Shown here in pieces: positions 16,662 through 25,780 of a stretch of 32,027 nt of DNA (positions are counted from its first letter, which is position 1; each line of letters begins with the position of its first letter). Position numbers and translations under genes: made by a program. The stretch spans positions 340 to 32,366 of the forward strand of contig DDSQ01000061.1 of NCBI GenBank assembly GCA_002343845.1. The letters run 5' to 3'. Under the pieces are notes generated by a model. The model was not told the origin of the DNA. It ran no database searches and saw only the letters and a program-made list of their open reading frames with translations. The stretch is from Planctomycetes bacterium UBA2386. Lineage in GTDB: Bacteria > Planctomycetota > UBA1135 > UBA2386.

Positions 16662-19600
16662 AACGGGTGCCGCCGAACAGCACACGCAGGTTGATGTCGG
16701 CGACGCCGCTGGTGCCCCAGCCGAACAGCAGGTCGGGCAGGCCGTCGCGGTTCCAGTCGCCGAGGTCACCCGAGAGGCGGCCGTTGCGGTTGCCGACGCG
16801 GCTCGGCGAGACGAAGCGCGGGCCGTTGAAGTCGCCAGCGCCCGAACTCAGGTAGACCGCGACCGCGGTGCTGCGCTGCACGCCGATCAGTTCCTCGGTG
16901 AACGCCACCGCGTCCGGATTGCCGTCGCCATCGACGTCGCTGAGTTGCAGGAACGTCGGCTCGCCCGGTGCGAGCGTCCACGGCGACCCGAGCGCCTGCA
17001 CGAACGCGGCGACCACGACCGACGTCGCACCAGGCACCGGCAACGCCGTGTTGCGGAACAGGCGCAGCGCGCCGTCGCCACGGCACGCAACCAGCAGGTC
17101 GGTCGAACCGTCGCGGTCGAAGTCGGCGGCGGCCAGCAACGTCGGCCGACTGCCGGCGAGCAGCACCTGCGGTCCGCCCGGCACTGCCGCGGGCACGAAC
17201 CGATCGGCGGTGGGCCCCGCTCCGGCGGCGTAGCGCAGGAACCGAACGTGGTCGCCGTCGGTGCCGGCACTGCCCTGCGGCACCGCGACGGCGAGTTCGA
17301 GCCGAACGGCCTCGCCGGGACCGCCGCGCGTGAAGTCGCCGAGCGCGATCGCCGACGTGTTGCCGTGCACCATCATCACCGTCGTCGGCACGTGGAACGG
17401 GAACTCGCCCACGGCCGGCGCACTCTTGCCGCGCATCAGCGCGATCGCCGCCTGCCCTTCGTTCGGCATGCCCAAAACGAAGCGCATCAGCAACACCAGG
17501 TCGTCGATTCCGTCGCCGTCGACGTCGCCGCGCTGCACGCGCGAGTCGTCGGTGAGCGCCGACGCCTGCAGCACCGGATCGACGACCGCCGCGCGCACGG
17601 GCGTGCTGACGGCATCGGGCGTCTGCACCACGGGCCCGTTCGGATCGTTGCGCCAGGAGCCGATGCTCGAGTCGTCGCGGCAGAACGCGAGCGCATCGAT
17701 GCCGTTGGCCGCACCCGGCAGCAGCGTCAGCGAGTCCGGCAACAGACCAGGGAAGTCGACACGATTGCCGAGACTCGGCAGGCCGCCGAAGCCGTCGTTC
17801 GCGACCAGTTGCACCGCATCGGTCGGCGCCGAGGCAACGGTGCGTGCGAGCGCGAGATCGCGCACGCGCGGGCCGGTGGCTGGCGCTGGATGGAAGTTGC
17901 CGGCGGCGAGCCGCTCGATGCGGTACGCCACGGTCGCGCCCGCGTCGGGCGGCAGCAGGCGTGGCTGTCCGGTGCCTTCGTCGACGACGAGACGGGTCGA
18001 CAGCCGCCGCTCGCGCACTCCGTCGATCTCGGTCTCGTGCACCACGAACACCGCCTTCGGCGTGCTCGACGTCGTGACCGGGAACGCACGATCGAAGACC
18101 AGGGCGCGGATCTGCCGCGGCGACTCGGCGCCGGTGACGATGCCGCCCTCGATGGTGCCGAGGATCGGCACGAAGCCGCCGGCCGGCTGCAACTGCAGCA
18201 GACCGAGCGACACGAACTGCGGTTCGTCGCGGATCGCGAGCACGAGTTCGACCTGTCCGCCGGCGTCGAGGTTGGCGAGCAGGCTGCGGCCGATCGGCTC
18301 GGTCGGCACCACCGAGGTATCGTTCGCGACCGGCGCCGCGTAGACGCGCGGCGCACCCTGCCGGAACAACGTCACGGTCGGCTGCGTCGGCCCGCCGCCG
18401 AAGCTGCTGAGCAGCCCCGCGAGCACCAGCGCGAGCGACTGCTGCGCGCCATCGGCGCACGCATGCAGGCCGACCGCCGTCGAGCCGGCGTCGAACGTGT
18501 AGCCCGGGACCGTGAAGTCGAGGTTGGTGATCTGCGGGAACGTGCCGTTCCCGACGCCCCAGGCGACATCGAGCTTGCCGAGGGCCCCACTGACCAACGC
18601 GATGTCCAGGTGGCCGTCGCCGTCGAAGTCGGCGACCTCGCAGGCCTCGTAGGGGAAGTCGCGCACGGCGATCGTCGCCGGCGCGTTGAACGGGGGCTGC
18701 CCAGGGTCGACCGGGCTGGCCAACATCACCATCGGCAGCTGGCCGGGCGCCGCACCGCTGCCGGGCACGAGCAGCACGTCGGGCGTCGCGTCGGCGTCGA
18801 AACGCGCCGAGATGCTGCGGACGATCCCGCCCGGCGTCGAGACGCGACGCACCACACCGAGCGGCGGCAGCGGCGAGGCCTGACCGAGCACGAGGTGGTG
18901 CACGGCCTCCGTCGTCGTCCCGGCGTTGGCGATCAACACGTCGGGCACGCCGTCGGCGTCGAAGTCACCGACGCACAAGTCGCGGGGCTGCCGTTCGGCG
19001 GCGACTTCGGGATCGCCGATCCGCCGTGGACTGCCGAACGGCAGGAACATGCCGTTCTGCTGCGCCAGCAGCAGCTGCAGGAACGCGACGCCGCCCTGTT
19101 CGGACAGCACGGCGAACTCGGGCGCGGCGTCGGTGCCCGGCGCCTGATCGAGCAGGATCGGCGCGACGCGCACCGGCAGCTGGTCGAGCACGATGCCGCG
19201 CGGGCCGAAGAACGGATCCGGGTTGGCGAACAGGAACTCGTCGCTGGCGGTGACCTCCGCGACCGCGCCGTCGAGCTGCACGCGCACGACGACATCGACC
19301 TGGCCGGGCCGGCCGTCCGGCGACGCGGGCACCGTGAACACCAGGCGATCGACGCCGGACTCGAGCGTGCGGAAGTCCTCGCGCGGCAGCGGGGTGACGC
19401 GGCCGCCCTTCGCGAACGACAGCTCGACGTCGTCGAACGAGAGCTGCGGCGTGCCGATCGCCGGGAACGAGAACGGAACCAGCGCCGAGCCGATCAGCGT
19501 CACCACCGCACCGCCGGTGGTCGCCCCGCGCCCGGGCAACGCCAAGGCGATGTCGGGTCGGTACCAGGCGTTGGTGATGCGCGTCGATTGTCCGGCGACC

Positions 19601-20340
19601 GCGTCGCGGACCAGGATCTCGGCGCGCCCGGGGAACGCATTGCCCGGCAGGATCGCCGACACCACCGGCACGCCGCCGTCGGCGGCCTCGAACCGCAGGT
19701 CGGCGCCCGGCCGGATGACGGTCGGCGGCGGCGCGCCCGCCGTCGCCGCGGCGGTGCTGTCGCGCGTGACGACGACCAACTGCACGTCGGCGATCTGCGT
19801 CGCCAGCAGGCCGTCGACGCGCACGGCAACCCGTTCGCCCAGCGGGGAGACGAAGCGCTGCGTCACGCCGACCGGCAGCTGCAGCGAGGCATGCGGCTGC
19901 CGCGCCAGCACGATCGGCAGCGGGCTCGCGACCAGACGACCGTCGACGAACACGCTGAGCGTGGCCGGCAGGTCGGCAGCCGTCGGATTGGCAACCGAGG
20001 CCACGATCGTCGGCGTCGAGAGTTCGAACCGGATCGCCGTCGTACCACCCTGCCCGGCGGCTTGCGGCGTCAGCTGGTCGTCGCCGACGCCGTTGGCGTC
20101 GATGCGCACCCGCAGCGTCGCCGCCGCCGTGATCTGCGCGTTCGCCACGACGATGCTGCGGAACGTGCCCGGCGCCGGCGCCAGCGGCACGATCGAAGCA
20201 GCGCTGAGTTCGGGCGCGCCCCCCGTACGGCCACTGTCACGACTCGCGGCGATGCCGGTGAACAGGCCCGCGCCGCAACCGGCGAGCCCGCACGCCAGCA
20301 CGGCGATGCCGAGTCGACGGAGAAACTGGCGGGCCGCCAT
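16660..20340 (-). CDS. Large FG-GAP/VCBS-repeat lipoprotein
   Basis: The 1226-residue product begins MAARQFLRRLGIAVLACGLAGC, a lipoprotein signal with lipobox LAGC, so it is probably lipid-anchored at a membrane surface. A β-rich N-terminal half includes a segment resembling an IPT/TIG fold (PGRGATTGGAVVTLIGSALV). The rest carries scattered Ca-binding FG-GAP/VCBS-type repeats of the form DxDxDGxxDxxx: GDFDADGVPDVLIAN, ADFDGDGHLDIALVSG, GDVDGDGIDDLVLLM, ADFDRDGSTDLLVACRG, SDVDGDGNPDAVAF, GDWNRDGLPDLLFGWG. These fold into β-propeller blades in known relatives. Extracellular adhesion or polymer binding is likely but unproven. The ATG at 20340 gives the best lipoprotein signal; ATGs at 20352 and 20415 are in frame. 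Confidence 0.9.
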   Translation of the reverse strand: MAARQFLRRLGIAVLACGLAGCGAGLFTGIAASRDSGRTGGAPELSAASIVPLAPAPGTFRSIVVANAQITAAATLRVRIDANGVGDDQLTPQAAGQGGTTAIRFELSTPTIVASVANPTAADLPATLSVFVDGRLVASPLPIVLARQPHASLQLPVGVTQRFVSPLGERVAVRVDGLLATQIADVQLVVVTRDSTAAATAGAPPPTVIRPGADLRFEAADGGVPVVSAILPGNAFPGRAEILVRDAVAGQSTRITNAWYRPDIALALPGRGATTGGAVVTLIGSALVPFSFPAIGTPQLSFDDVELSFAKGGRVTPLPREDFRTLESGVDRLVFTVPASPDGRPGQVDVVVRVQLDGAVAEVTASDEFLFANPDPFFGPRGIVLDQLPVRVAPILLDQAPGTDAAPEFAVLSEQGGVAFLQLLLAQQNGMFLPFGSPRRIGDPEVAAERQPRDLCVGDFDADGVPDVLIANAGTTTEAVHHLVLGQASPLPPLGVVRRVSTPGGIVRSISARFDADATPDVLLVPGSGAAPGQLPMVMLASPVDPGQPPFNAPATIAVRDFPYEACEVADFDGDGHLDIALVSGALGKLDVAWGVGNGTFPQITNLDFTVPGYTFDAGSTAVGLHACADGAQQSLALVLAGLLSSFGGGPTQPTVTLFRQGAPRVYAAPVANDTSVVPTEPIGRSLLANLDAGGQVELVLAIRDEPQFVSLGLLQLQPAGGFVPILGTIEGGIVTGAESPRQIRALVFDRAFPVTTSSTPKAVFVVHETEIDGVRERRLSTRLVVDEGTGQPRLLPPDAGATVAYRIERLAAGNFHPAPATGPRVRDLALARTVASAPTDAVQLVANDGFGGLPSLGNRVDFPGLLPDSLTLLPGAANGIDALAFCRDDSSIGSWRNDPNGPVVQTPDAVSTPVRAAVVDPVLQASALTDDSRVQRGDVDGDGIDDLVLLMRFVLGMPNEGQAAIALMRGKSAPAVGEFPFHVPTTVMMVHGNTSAIALGDFTRGGPGEAVRLELAVAVPQGSAGTDGDHVRFLRYAAGAGPTADRFVPAAVPGGPQVLLAGSRPTLLAAADFDRDGSTDLLVACRGDGALRLFRNTALPVPGATSVVVAAFVQALGSPWTLAPGEPTFLQLSDVDGDGNPDAVAFTEELIGVQRSTAVAVYLSSGAGDFNGPRFVSPSRVGNRNGRLSGDLGDWNRDGLPDLLFGWGTSGVADINLRVLFGGTR

Positions 20341-20438
20341 GCCGACGAGCATACGCAAAGCAGCCGCGGCGCGGCGGGGCGACGGCAAGGCGATGGCAGC
20401 GAGCGCAACGCGCATCCGCCGTGATAGAACGAGCCGCC

Positions 20439-21896
20439 ATGCCGAGCCGATCCGTCGCCGCCGCAGCCCCCGCCGAACGCGGCGTGTTCTGCAACCGCAC
20501 GCTGAACATGCGGTCGATCCGCGCGATCGGCTTCGACATGGACTACACGCTGGTGCACTACCACGTGCCGGTCTGGGAAGCCCGGGCCTTCGCGCACGGC
20601 CGGCAGCGCCTCGCCGACCGCGGCCTGCCCGTGGCCGATCTGAAGTTCACGCCGGACCTGTTCGCGCGCGGGCTGATCCTCGACCTCGAACTCGGCAACG
20701 TCGTCAAGGCGAACCGGTTCGGCTACGTGACGCAGGCGGCGCACGGCACCCACCTGCTGCCGCACGAACGGCAACGCGCGGCGTACGACGAGATCTGGGT
20801 CGACCTCAGTGAAAACCGCTGGGTGTTCCTGAACACGCTGTTCTCGCTGTCCGAGTCGTGCCTCTACGGCCAGCTCGTCGATCTGCTCGACGCGGGCCGG
20901 CTGCCCGCGGGCACCGACTACCGCGGCGTCTACGCGCTCGTGGAGGACGCGATGAACGCCGCCCACCTCGAAGGCGAACTCAAGGCCGAGGTCATCGCCC
21001 GTCCGGAGCAGTTCGTCGACCTCGACCCGTTGCTCGCCCAGACGCTCCTCGACCTCAAGCACGCGGGCAAGAAGCTGTTCCTCGCGACGAACAGCGAGTG
21101 GCACTACACGCGGGCGATGATGGGCTACGTGTTCGATCCGTGGCTCTCCGGCGCCGAGGGCCGCGGATTGGACTGGCGCGACCTGTTCGACCTCGTCGTC
21201 GTGCAGGCGAAGAAGCCGGCGTTCTTCGAGAAGGAGCTGCCGTTCGTCGAAGTCGTCGACGATGCGACGACGCGACCGCTGCAAGGCCCCCTGCGAGCGG
21301 GCGCCGTCTTCCGCGGCGGCAACGCCGCGGCCGTGCAGCAGCACTTCGGTTGTGCCGGCAGCGAGATCCTCTACGTCGGCGACCACGTCTACGCCGACGT
21401 GCACGTCAGCAGCCGCATCCGCCGGTGGCGCACGGCCCTGGTGCTGCGCGAACTCGAACACGAGGTGCGCGCCGAGCAGGCCTTCGCCGCGCGCCAGGTC
21501 GAACTGCAGGCGTTGATGCGGCAGAAGGAGGCGCTCGACCACGAACAGGCGACGCTGCGCCTCGCGCTGCAACGTCGCGAGCACGGCATGGCGCCTCCCA
21601 CCGGTTTCGAGCCCGGCCAGGTCCAGGCGCCGGAGCGGCTGCGTGCGCTGCGCGCCGAACTCGACGCGCTCGACCATCGCATCGTGCCGCTCGCGCGGGA
21701 AGCGGCCGCACTCGGCCACGCGAAGTGGGGCCCGTCGATGCGCGCCGGCAACGACAAGAGCCGGCTGGCGCGCCAGATCGAACGCCACGCCGACATCTAC
21801 ACGTCGCGCGTGTCGAACCTGCTGTGGCTGACACCGTTCGGCTACCTGCGCGGCGCCCGCGGCAACCTGCCGCACGACGACCACCGCACCGCGTGA
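20439..21896 (+). CDS. HAD-IG family 5'-nucleotidase
   Basis: The 485-residue protein matches the HAD superfamily subfamily IG, which includes eukaryotic cytosolic purine 5'-nucleotidase (cN-II) and bacterial homologues of about 450-500 residues. Motif I is GFDMDYTLV with nucleophile Asp33 and acid/base Asp35. Motif II is LFLATNS, and motif IV is LYVGDHVYADV. A long helical segment (about 345-395, many Glu/Arg/Gln) follows, and the C-terminus ends with YTSRVSNLLWLTPFGYLRG, as expected for the family. It should dephosphorylate nucleoside 5'-monophosphates, probably purine. The ATG at 20439 was chosen; a GTG at 20421 and an ATG at 20508 are alternatives. It is divergent from the FG-GAP lipoprotein gene, with about 98 bases between starts. 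Confidence 0.95.
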   Translation: MPSRSVAAAAPAERGVFCNRTLNMRSIRAIGFDMDYTLVHYHVPVWEARAFAHGRQRLADRGLPVADLKFTPDLFARGLILDLELGNVVKANRFGYVTQAAHGTHLLPHERQRAAYDEIWVDLSENRWVFLNTLFSLSESCLYGQLVDLLDAGRLPAGTDYRGVYALVEDAMNAAHLEGELKAEVIARPEQFVDLDPLLAQTLLDLKHAGKKLFLATNSEWHYTRAMMGYVFDPWLSGAEGRGLDWRDLFDLVVVQAKKPAFFEKELPFVEVVDDATTRPLQGPLRAGAVFRGGNAAAVQQHFGCAGSEILYVGDHVYADVHVSSRIRRWRTALVLRELEHEVRAEQAFAARQVELQALMRQKEALDHEQATLRLALQRREHGMAPPTGFEPGQVQAPERLRALRAELDALDHRIVPLAREAAALGHAKWGPSMRAGNDKSRLARQIERHADIYTSRVSNLLWLTPFGYLRGARGNLPHDDHRTA

Positions 21897-21921
21897 CCGC
21901 ACGAGGCGTTCTGCCCGCCTC

Positions 21922-22125
21922 GACGCCGGAGCAAGCGAGGCCGACGCGAAGAGGAAGTTCCTCGCCTGGTCGAAGAAGCAGACGGCGTTCTTCGAGCAGC
22001 CGCAGGACCAGACCGAAGCAGGCATGAAGAAGTGGCAACAGGACTACGAAGCGCTCGAGAAGGAGCGCGAGGCGTTCGCCACCGAGGACATGACCGGCTT
22101 CGTCTGGCTGCTGCGCGGCAAGTGA
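21922..22125 (+). pseudogene. Start-less 3' remnant or unannotated small gene
   Basis: Just after the nucleotidase stop, a different frame encodes 67 coding-like residues, including FLAWSKKQTAFFEQPQDQ, MKKWQQDYEALEKEREA and FATEDMTGFVWLLRGK, then TGA. The composition (Lys/Glu/Gln/Trp, strong codon bias) differs from the Arg/Ala-rich nonsense typical of shadow frames here. The frame is open back to a stop at 21829-21831 but contains no ATG, GTG or TTG before the ATG at 22024, which would give only 33 residues. I therefore read it as the 3' end of a gene whose front was lost, or a small gene with an unusual start. I do not recognise the family. Confidence 0.5.
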
Positions 22126-22132
22126 TCCGCGC

Positions 22133-22163
22133 GGCAGCCCGGCCCGGTCAGCGGACCGCTGCC
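22133..22163. terminator. Bulged hairpin across the tlpA-like stop codon
   Basis: An inner stem CGGTC (22145-22149)/GACCG (22154-22158), with loop AGCG, is extended by GGCAG (22133-22137)/CTGCC (22159-22163) across a seven-base bulge. It contains the stop codon (22148-22150) of the minus-strand thioredoxin-like gene and lies eight bases after the stop of the remnant on the plus strand. No T-run follows. Confidence 0.4.
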
Positions 22164-22687
22164 AACGCCTGCTCGACCGTCGCGCGCGTCTGGCCGCCGC
22201 GCAGCCCGTAGCGCACGACGCCGGCGGCATCGACGACGTAGGTGATCGGCGTCACGTTCGACCAGCGCACGGTGTGGAACGCGTCGACGAACGCCGCGTC
22301 GGCCATCACGATCGGGCGCGCGAAGCCCTTGCCCGCGATCGTCGCGGCGGTGAGTTCGGCCGGAAACTGGAGCACGGCGTCGGTCATCACGTGCAGCAGC
22401 ACGACGTCGTCGGGCAGTGCAGCCTCGAGCGCACGCAGTTCCGGCGCCTCTTCGTCGCAGGAGTGGCAGCGCGAGCGGAAGAAGTGCAGGACGACGCGCT
22501 TGCCGCGCAGCCCCGCGGCGGTCCAGGTTGCCCCGCCCCGATCGGCGATCGTGAAGTCCGGCAGCGGCTTGCCGACCCCGTGCTGGATCAGGTCGTCGAC
22601 GTGGGCGCGGATCCAGGAGGTGACGCCGAACCACGCGGCGATCAGCAGCAGCGGCACGAGCAGGGCGAACGTCGTTCGACGACTCAT
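22148..22687 (-). CDS. Membrane-anchored TlpA/ResA-like thioredoxin-fold protein
   Basis: This 179-residue protein has an N-terminal signal-anchor (about 7-22) and a thioredoxin fold facing the periplasm. It shows FTIADRGGATW (45-55), then the redox motif CHSC at 74-77 in a context typical of TlpA/redoxin proteins (VVLHFFRSRCHSCDEEAPEL begins at 65). The conserved cis-proline is Pro147 in NVTPITYVVD. Both active-site cysteines are present, so it should be redox-active. Proteins of this type reduce disulfides, often in cytochrome c or copper-site assembly. No such genes are adjacent, so its target is unknown. The ATG at 22687 was chosen over a GTG at 22696. It lies downstream of the PKD exoprotein on the same strand. 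Confidence 0.92.
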   Translation of the reverse strand: MSRRTTFALLVPLLLIAAWFGVTSWIRAHVDDLIQHGVGKPLPDFTIADRGGATWTAAGLRGKRVVLHFFRSRCHSCDEEAPELRALEAALPDDVVLLHVMTDAVLQFPAELTAATIAGKGFARPIVMADAAFVDAFHTVRWSNVTPITYVVDAAGVVRYGLRGGQTRATVEQALAAVR

Positions 22688-22710
22688 GACGGCCACCCTA
22701 CGCGCGACAG

Positions 22711-22755
22711 GCGCCGAGGGCGAGCGCAGCAGCCGCGTCCCGCCCGCTTCGGCGC
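22711..22755 (-). terminator. Hairpin downstream of PKD exoprotein gene
   Basis: GCGCCGA plus GGGCG (22711-22722) pair with CGCCC (22741-22745) plus TCGGCGC (22749-22755), leaving a three-base bulge and an 18-base loop. On the minus strand it starts 13 bases after the PKD gene stop and precedes the thioredoxin-like gene. No T-run follows. Confidence 0.45.
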
Positions 22756-22768
22756 GAATGGGTCGACG

Positions 22769-24844
22769 TCAGAGGCCGAGCACCCAGCCCGCGGCGTCGC
22801 CCATGACGGCGCTGAACGCGTTCGCCAGCGGGTCGTAGACCGCCATCTGGCTGTACGCCACCGCGCCGCTCAGCGTCGCGGTCGTGGGGATGCCGAAGTT
22901 CCAGACCACCGTCGTCGCCGGGGGCACGCTCGACACCACGCCCGTCGCGTCCGGGCTGACGCGCAACAGGCAACCGGGTGCTCCGACTTGCCCGAGGTCG
23001 GCCGGCAGCGGCCCGAACACCGACGTCGTGTTGCTCAACCCCACCACGATCACGCCCACGCTCTGCGGCATGTTGTCGTACTGCACCGACAACGTGCCGC
23101 CGAGCACCGGCGGCGACAGCAACGTCGAACGACTCGCGGGGAGCGTGCCCGCGCAGCCTGGGCCGAAGAAGCCGTAGCCGGCCTGGCTCGTCAGATTGTG
23201 CGTGCCGTAGTAGATCGTGCCCGCCCACATCCGCGGCGTGTTGATGTTCGTCCCCGTGAACGGACCCGCGGTCGACAACGACGCAGCACCGAGGGTCAGC
23301 GCGATGTCACCGTTGCCGATGTTGTAGAGCGGTCCCGTGCCGGTTCCGAAGTAGCGCGGCGTGACGCCGACGTAGCGCATCGCGATGCCGTAGCTGCCAG
23401 CCGGGACGTACCAGGGCTGCGGCAGCAGCGTCGGGAACGGCGTGTTGGCAACCGCGGACGAAGTGCCGGTCGCCGTCGCGACCAACGACCAGGCGGCGGC
23501 GTTGAACTCCGAGCCGATGTACGAGCCCGGCTTCATGAAGATGTCGACCGTGCAAGCCGTGTTGAGAGTGCTGGAGATCGAGTCGAACGCACTGATCGAC
23601 ACTCCCGCCGGGTTGAGCACGTCCATGTTGAAGTAGAGCGTGGCAGGTGCTCCGACGGAGTTGTTGACGGTGAGCGAAGTGGTCAGCTGTTGCGCCGGCA
23701 CGACCGTCTTGGTGATCGTCGACGGCGGCCCGCAGAGCCGCGACGCCGTCAGCCGCACGTTCACCGGCGACGTGTTCGCGTAGGACCACGCCGGGTTCTG
23801 CGCGGTGCTGTCGGTGAGGCCGTCGCCGTCGAGATCCCAGTCCCAGCTCGTCGCGGCGGGCGTCGACGTGTCCGTGAACAGCACCAGAAGCGGACCGATC
23901 AGTTGGTACGTGAAGCCCGCCGTGACCACGTCAGTGTTGATGTAGGCCGTCTTCGTTTGCGTGCTCGGCGGGTGCACTCCGTCGGTGACCGTCAACGCCA
24001 CTGAGTAGGTGCCGCACGCGGTGTAGACGTGCGACGGGTTCGGCAGCGTGCTGTCGATGCTGCCGTTGTTGTCGAAGTCCCACGCCCACGACGTGATGCC
24101 GCCCGGCGCGCTCGAGAACGACTGGTCGCTGAAGTTCACCGCCAGCGGCGACGCTCCGCCGGTCACGTCCGCGGTGAAGGCCGCGTACAGGCCGCTGGCC
24201 GGGGTGTAGGCGATCTCGAAGACGTGGGCAAACTCGCCGGTGCCGAGCGTGCCCGTCGCTGCCGGCGGGTTCGACGTGCTGTAGACACGCCGGCCGAGGG
24301 CCACGCCCGCCGTCGTGACCGAATCCGTCGTCGGCGTGTTCGCCGTCGTGTTGCCGAGGCAGGTGATGTCGATCACCAGATCGCCAGAGTTCGGGTCGTA
24401 CAGGAACGGCGTCGTGAACGCGCACGTCGCGTAGTACGGGCCGAGTTGGCCCGCAGTCGAACTGCCCGCAGGGATGTTCCAGGCGCCGCTGAACACCGTC
24501 GCGCGATCGATGCCGTGGTTGGCGTTCCACGTCGTCGAGATCGCCGTGTAGTTGATCGGCGACGTCGACAAATCGACCTGCAACGTCGGGCTCGCCCCAC
24601 TCCACGTCGCCGTGGCGCCGTTCGCACGCCAACGCAGCTGCGAGATGACGATCGGGAACGTGACCCCGTTGTTCGTGAAGTGCGAGCTGTCGTAGATGTG
24701 CAGGGAGCGGGCGTTCGCCGAGTCGAGCGGGATCGTGTTCGACGAGTTGCCCTCGGTGTTGGCGTTCGCAGGCGGGATCACGAGCGTCTGGGCAGCTGCG
24801 GAAGCGGCGAGCAAGCCGGTGACGAGACAACGGTGGAGGTTCAT
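22769..24844 (-). CDS. Secreted protein with two PKD domains and a C-terminal module
   Basis: The 691-residue exoprotein has a signal peptide (MNLHRCLVTGLLAASAAAQ). Residues 20-215 form a β-rich, Thr/Asn-rich domain of unknown type. Two PKD domains follow. The first (about 220-300) has ITSWAWDFDNNGSID and HVYTACGTYSVALTVTDG. The second (about 308-380) has ATSWDWDLDGDGLTDS. PKD domains are Ig-like spacers in surface and secreted proteins. Residues about 400-550 form another β-rich domain. The last ~135 residues begin GYGFFGPGCAGTLP and include GAPGCLLRVSPD; they appear related to the C-terminal module of the proteins at 13050 and 28960. The ATG at 24844 was chosen because it starts the signal peptide; one at 24880 is in frame. 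Confidence 0.9.
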   Translation of the reverse strand: MNLHRCLVTGLLAASAAAQTLVIPPANANTEGNSSNTIPLDSANARSLHIYDSSHFTNNGVTFPIVISQLRWRANGATATWSGASPTLQVDLSTSPINYTAISTTWNANHGIDRATVFSGAWNIPAGSSTAGQLGPYYATCAFTTPFLYDPNSGDLVIDITCLGNTTANTPTTDSVTTAGVALGRRVYSTSNPPAATGTLGTGEFAHVFEIAYTPASGLYAAFTADVTGGASPLAVNFSDQSFSSAPGGITSWAWDFDNNGSIDSTLPNPSHVYTACGTYSVALTVTDGVHPPSTQTKTAYINTDVVTAGFTYQLIGPLLVLFTDTSTPAATSWDWDLDGDGLTDSTAQNPAWSYANTSPVNVRLTASRLCGPPSTITKTVVPAQQLTTSLTVNNSVGAPATLYFNMDVLNPAGVSISAFDSISSTLNTACTVDIFMKPGSYIGSEFNAAAWSLVATATGTSSAVANTPFPTLLPQPWYVPAGSYGIAMRYVGVTPRYFGTGTGPLYNIGNGDIALTLGAASLSTAGPFTGTNINTPRMWAGTIYYGTHNLTSQAGYGFFGPGCAGTLPASRSTLLSPPVLGGTLSVQYDNMPQSVGVIVVGLSNTTSVFGPLPADLGQVGAPGCLLRVSPDATGVVSSVPPATTVVWNFGIPTTATLSGAVAYSQMAVYDPLANAFSAVMGDAAGWVLGL

Positions 24845-25021
24845 CGGTGGGCGATCGCGTTGGAGAGACGGGGTGGACACGGTAGCACGCCCGCCGGACC
24901 GCGCCGACCCCCGGCCCCGGCGCGAGCGTGGCGCTGGGAGCCACGAGGAATGTGCTTCCGGCGCCGACGGCCCTCGGTATGTTCCGCCGCGTCGTGTCGG
25001 TCAGGGCACGACACCGCATCC

Positions 25022-25780
25022 GTGACCATTCGCATCGGCGGAGTCCCGTACGGCGTCGGCGCGCCCCTTCTCGCGGGCCTGGATTCCGACCCGGCGTGCA
25101 CGCTGGTGCAGGCCCCGCCGACCGCCCTGATCGAACGCTTGCGGGCCGGCGAACTGGACGCCGCGCTGGTGTCGTCGATCGAGGCGATCGCGCGTCCTGG
25201 CTACTCGGTCGCGGCCGGACTCGGCATCGCCTGCAAACACGAGATCCGCTCGGTGCGCGCCTTCCGCCGCCGCGGCGTGCCGGTGCGCAGCGTCGGCGTC
25301 GATCGCAGCTCGGCGACGTCGGTGGCGCTGCTGCGCCTGCTGCTGGCGCGGCTGCCGGCGAGCGAACGGGCGGCGCAGCCCGAGTTCGCGGCGATCGCGC
25401 CGACGCGGCGTCCCGACGATCTCCCCCACGACCTCGTGCTGCTGATCGGCGACGACGGACTCGCGGCCGATCCCGGTTCACGCGAGGTCTGGGATCTCGG
25501 TGCGCACTGGCGCGCCTGGACCGGGTTGCCGTTCGTGTTCGCGGTCTGGGTGCTGCGTCCAGGCACCGATGCCGCGGCGGTGCTGCCGATCCTGCACGCC
25601 GCGCGCGCGCGCGGGCGGCGGCTTGGCCCGGTCGACGGCACGCACGGCGCTGCCCACTACGAACTCGATGCCGACGACGTGCGAGGGCTTGGCCGCTTCT
25701 GGGCCGAAGCCCGCGCGCACGCGCTCGCCACCGCCTCCGATCCCCGTTTCGTGTCCACCCCGCTCCCTGCATCTCGATGA
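25022..25780 (+). CDS. mqnA: Chorismate dehydratase MqnA (futalosine menaquinone pathway)
   Basis: The 252-residue protein matches MqnA, which dehydrates chorismate to 3-enolpyruvylbenzoate, the first committed step of the futalosine route to menaquinone. Family signatures are RIGGVPYG (4-11), LRAGELDAALVSSIE (40-54), GLGIACK (66-72), RSSATSVALL (95-104), LIGDDGL (141-147) and WTGLPFVFAVW (166-176). Length is slightly below the usual 270-290. Translation should begin at the GTG at 25022, which puts VTIRIGG at the expected N-terminus; a CAGGG lies upstream. Its stop overlaps the ATG of the topoisomerase VI B gene by four bases (ATGA), implying translational coupling. No other mqn gene is in the window. 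The 177-base gap 24845-25021 before it holds only divergent promoter space. Confidence 0.93.
   Translation: MTIRIGGVPYGVGAPLLAGLDSDPACTLVQAPPTALIERLRAGELDAALVSSIEAIARPGYSVAAGLGIACKHEIRSVRAFRRRGVPVRSVGVDRSSATSVALLRLLLARLPASERAAQPEFAAIAPTRRPDDLPHDLVLLIGDDGLAADPGSREVWDLGAHWRAWTGLPFVFAVWVLRPGTDAAAVLPILHAARARGRRLGPVDGTHGAAHYELDADDVRGLGRFWAEARAHALATASDPRFVSTPLPASR

Noticed and set aside
16945..20424. Open plus-strand frame of 1159 codons opposite the FG-GAP lipoprotein
   Set aside because: It is a composition artefact (Arg/Gly/His/Asp-rich, no motifs). The minus-strand frame has a lipobox and repeated FG-GAP motifs.
21832..22125. Frameshifted continuation of the 5'-nucleotidase
   Set aside because: The nucleotidase already ends with a family-typical C-terminus at 21896, so the +1 frame after it is better read as a separate remnant.
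24928..25776. N-terminal extension of topoisomerase VI B in the same open frame
   Set aside because: This stretch overlaps mqnA in another frame and has nonsense composition. The ATG at 25777, overlapping the mqnA stop, begins the recognisable protein.
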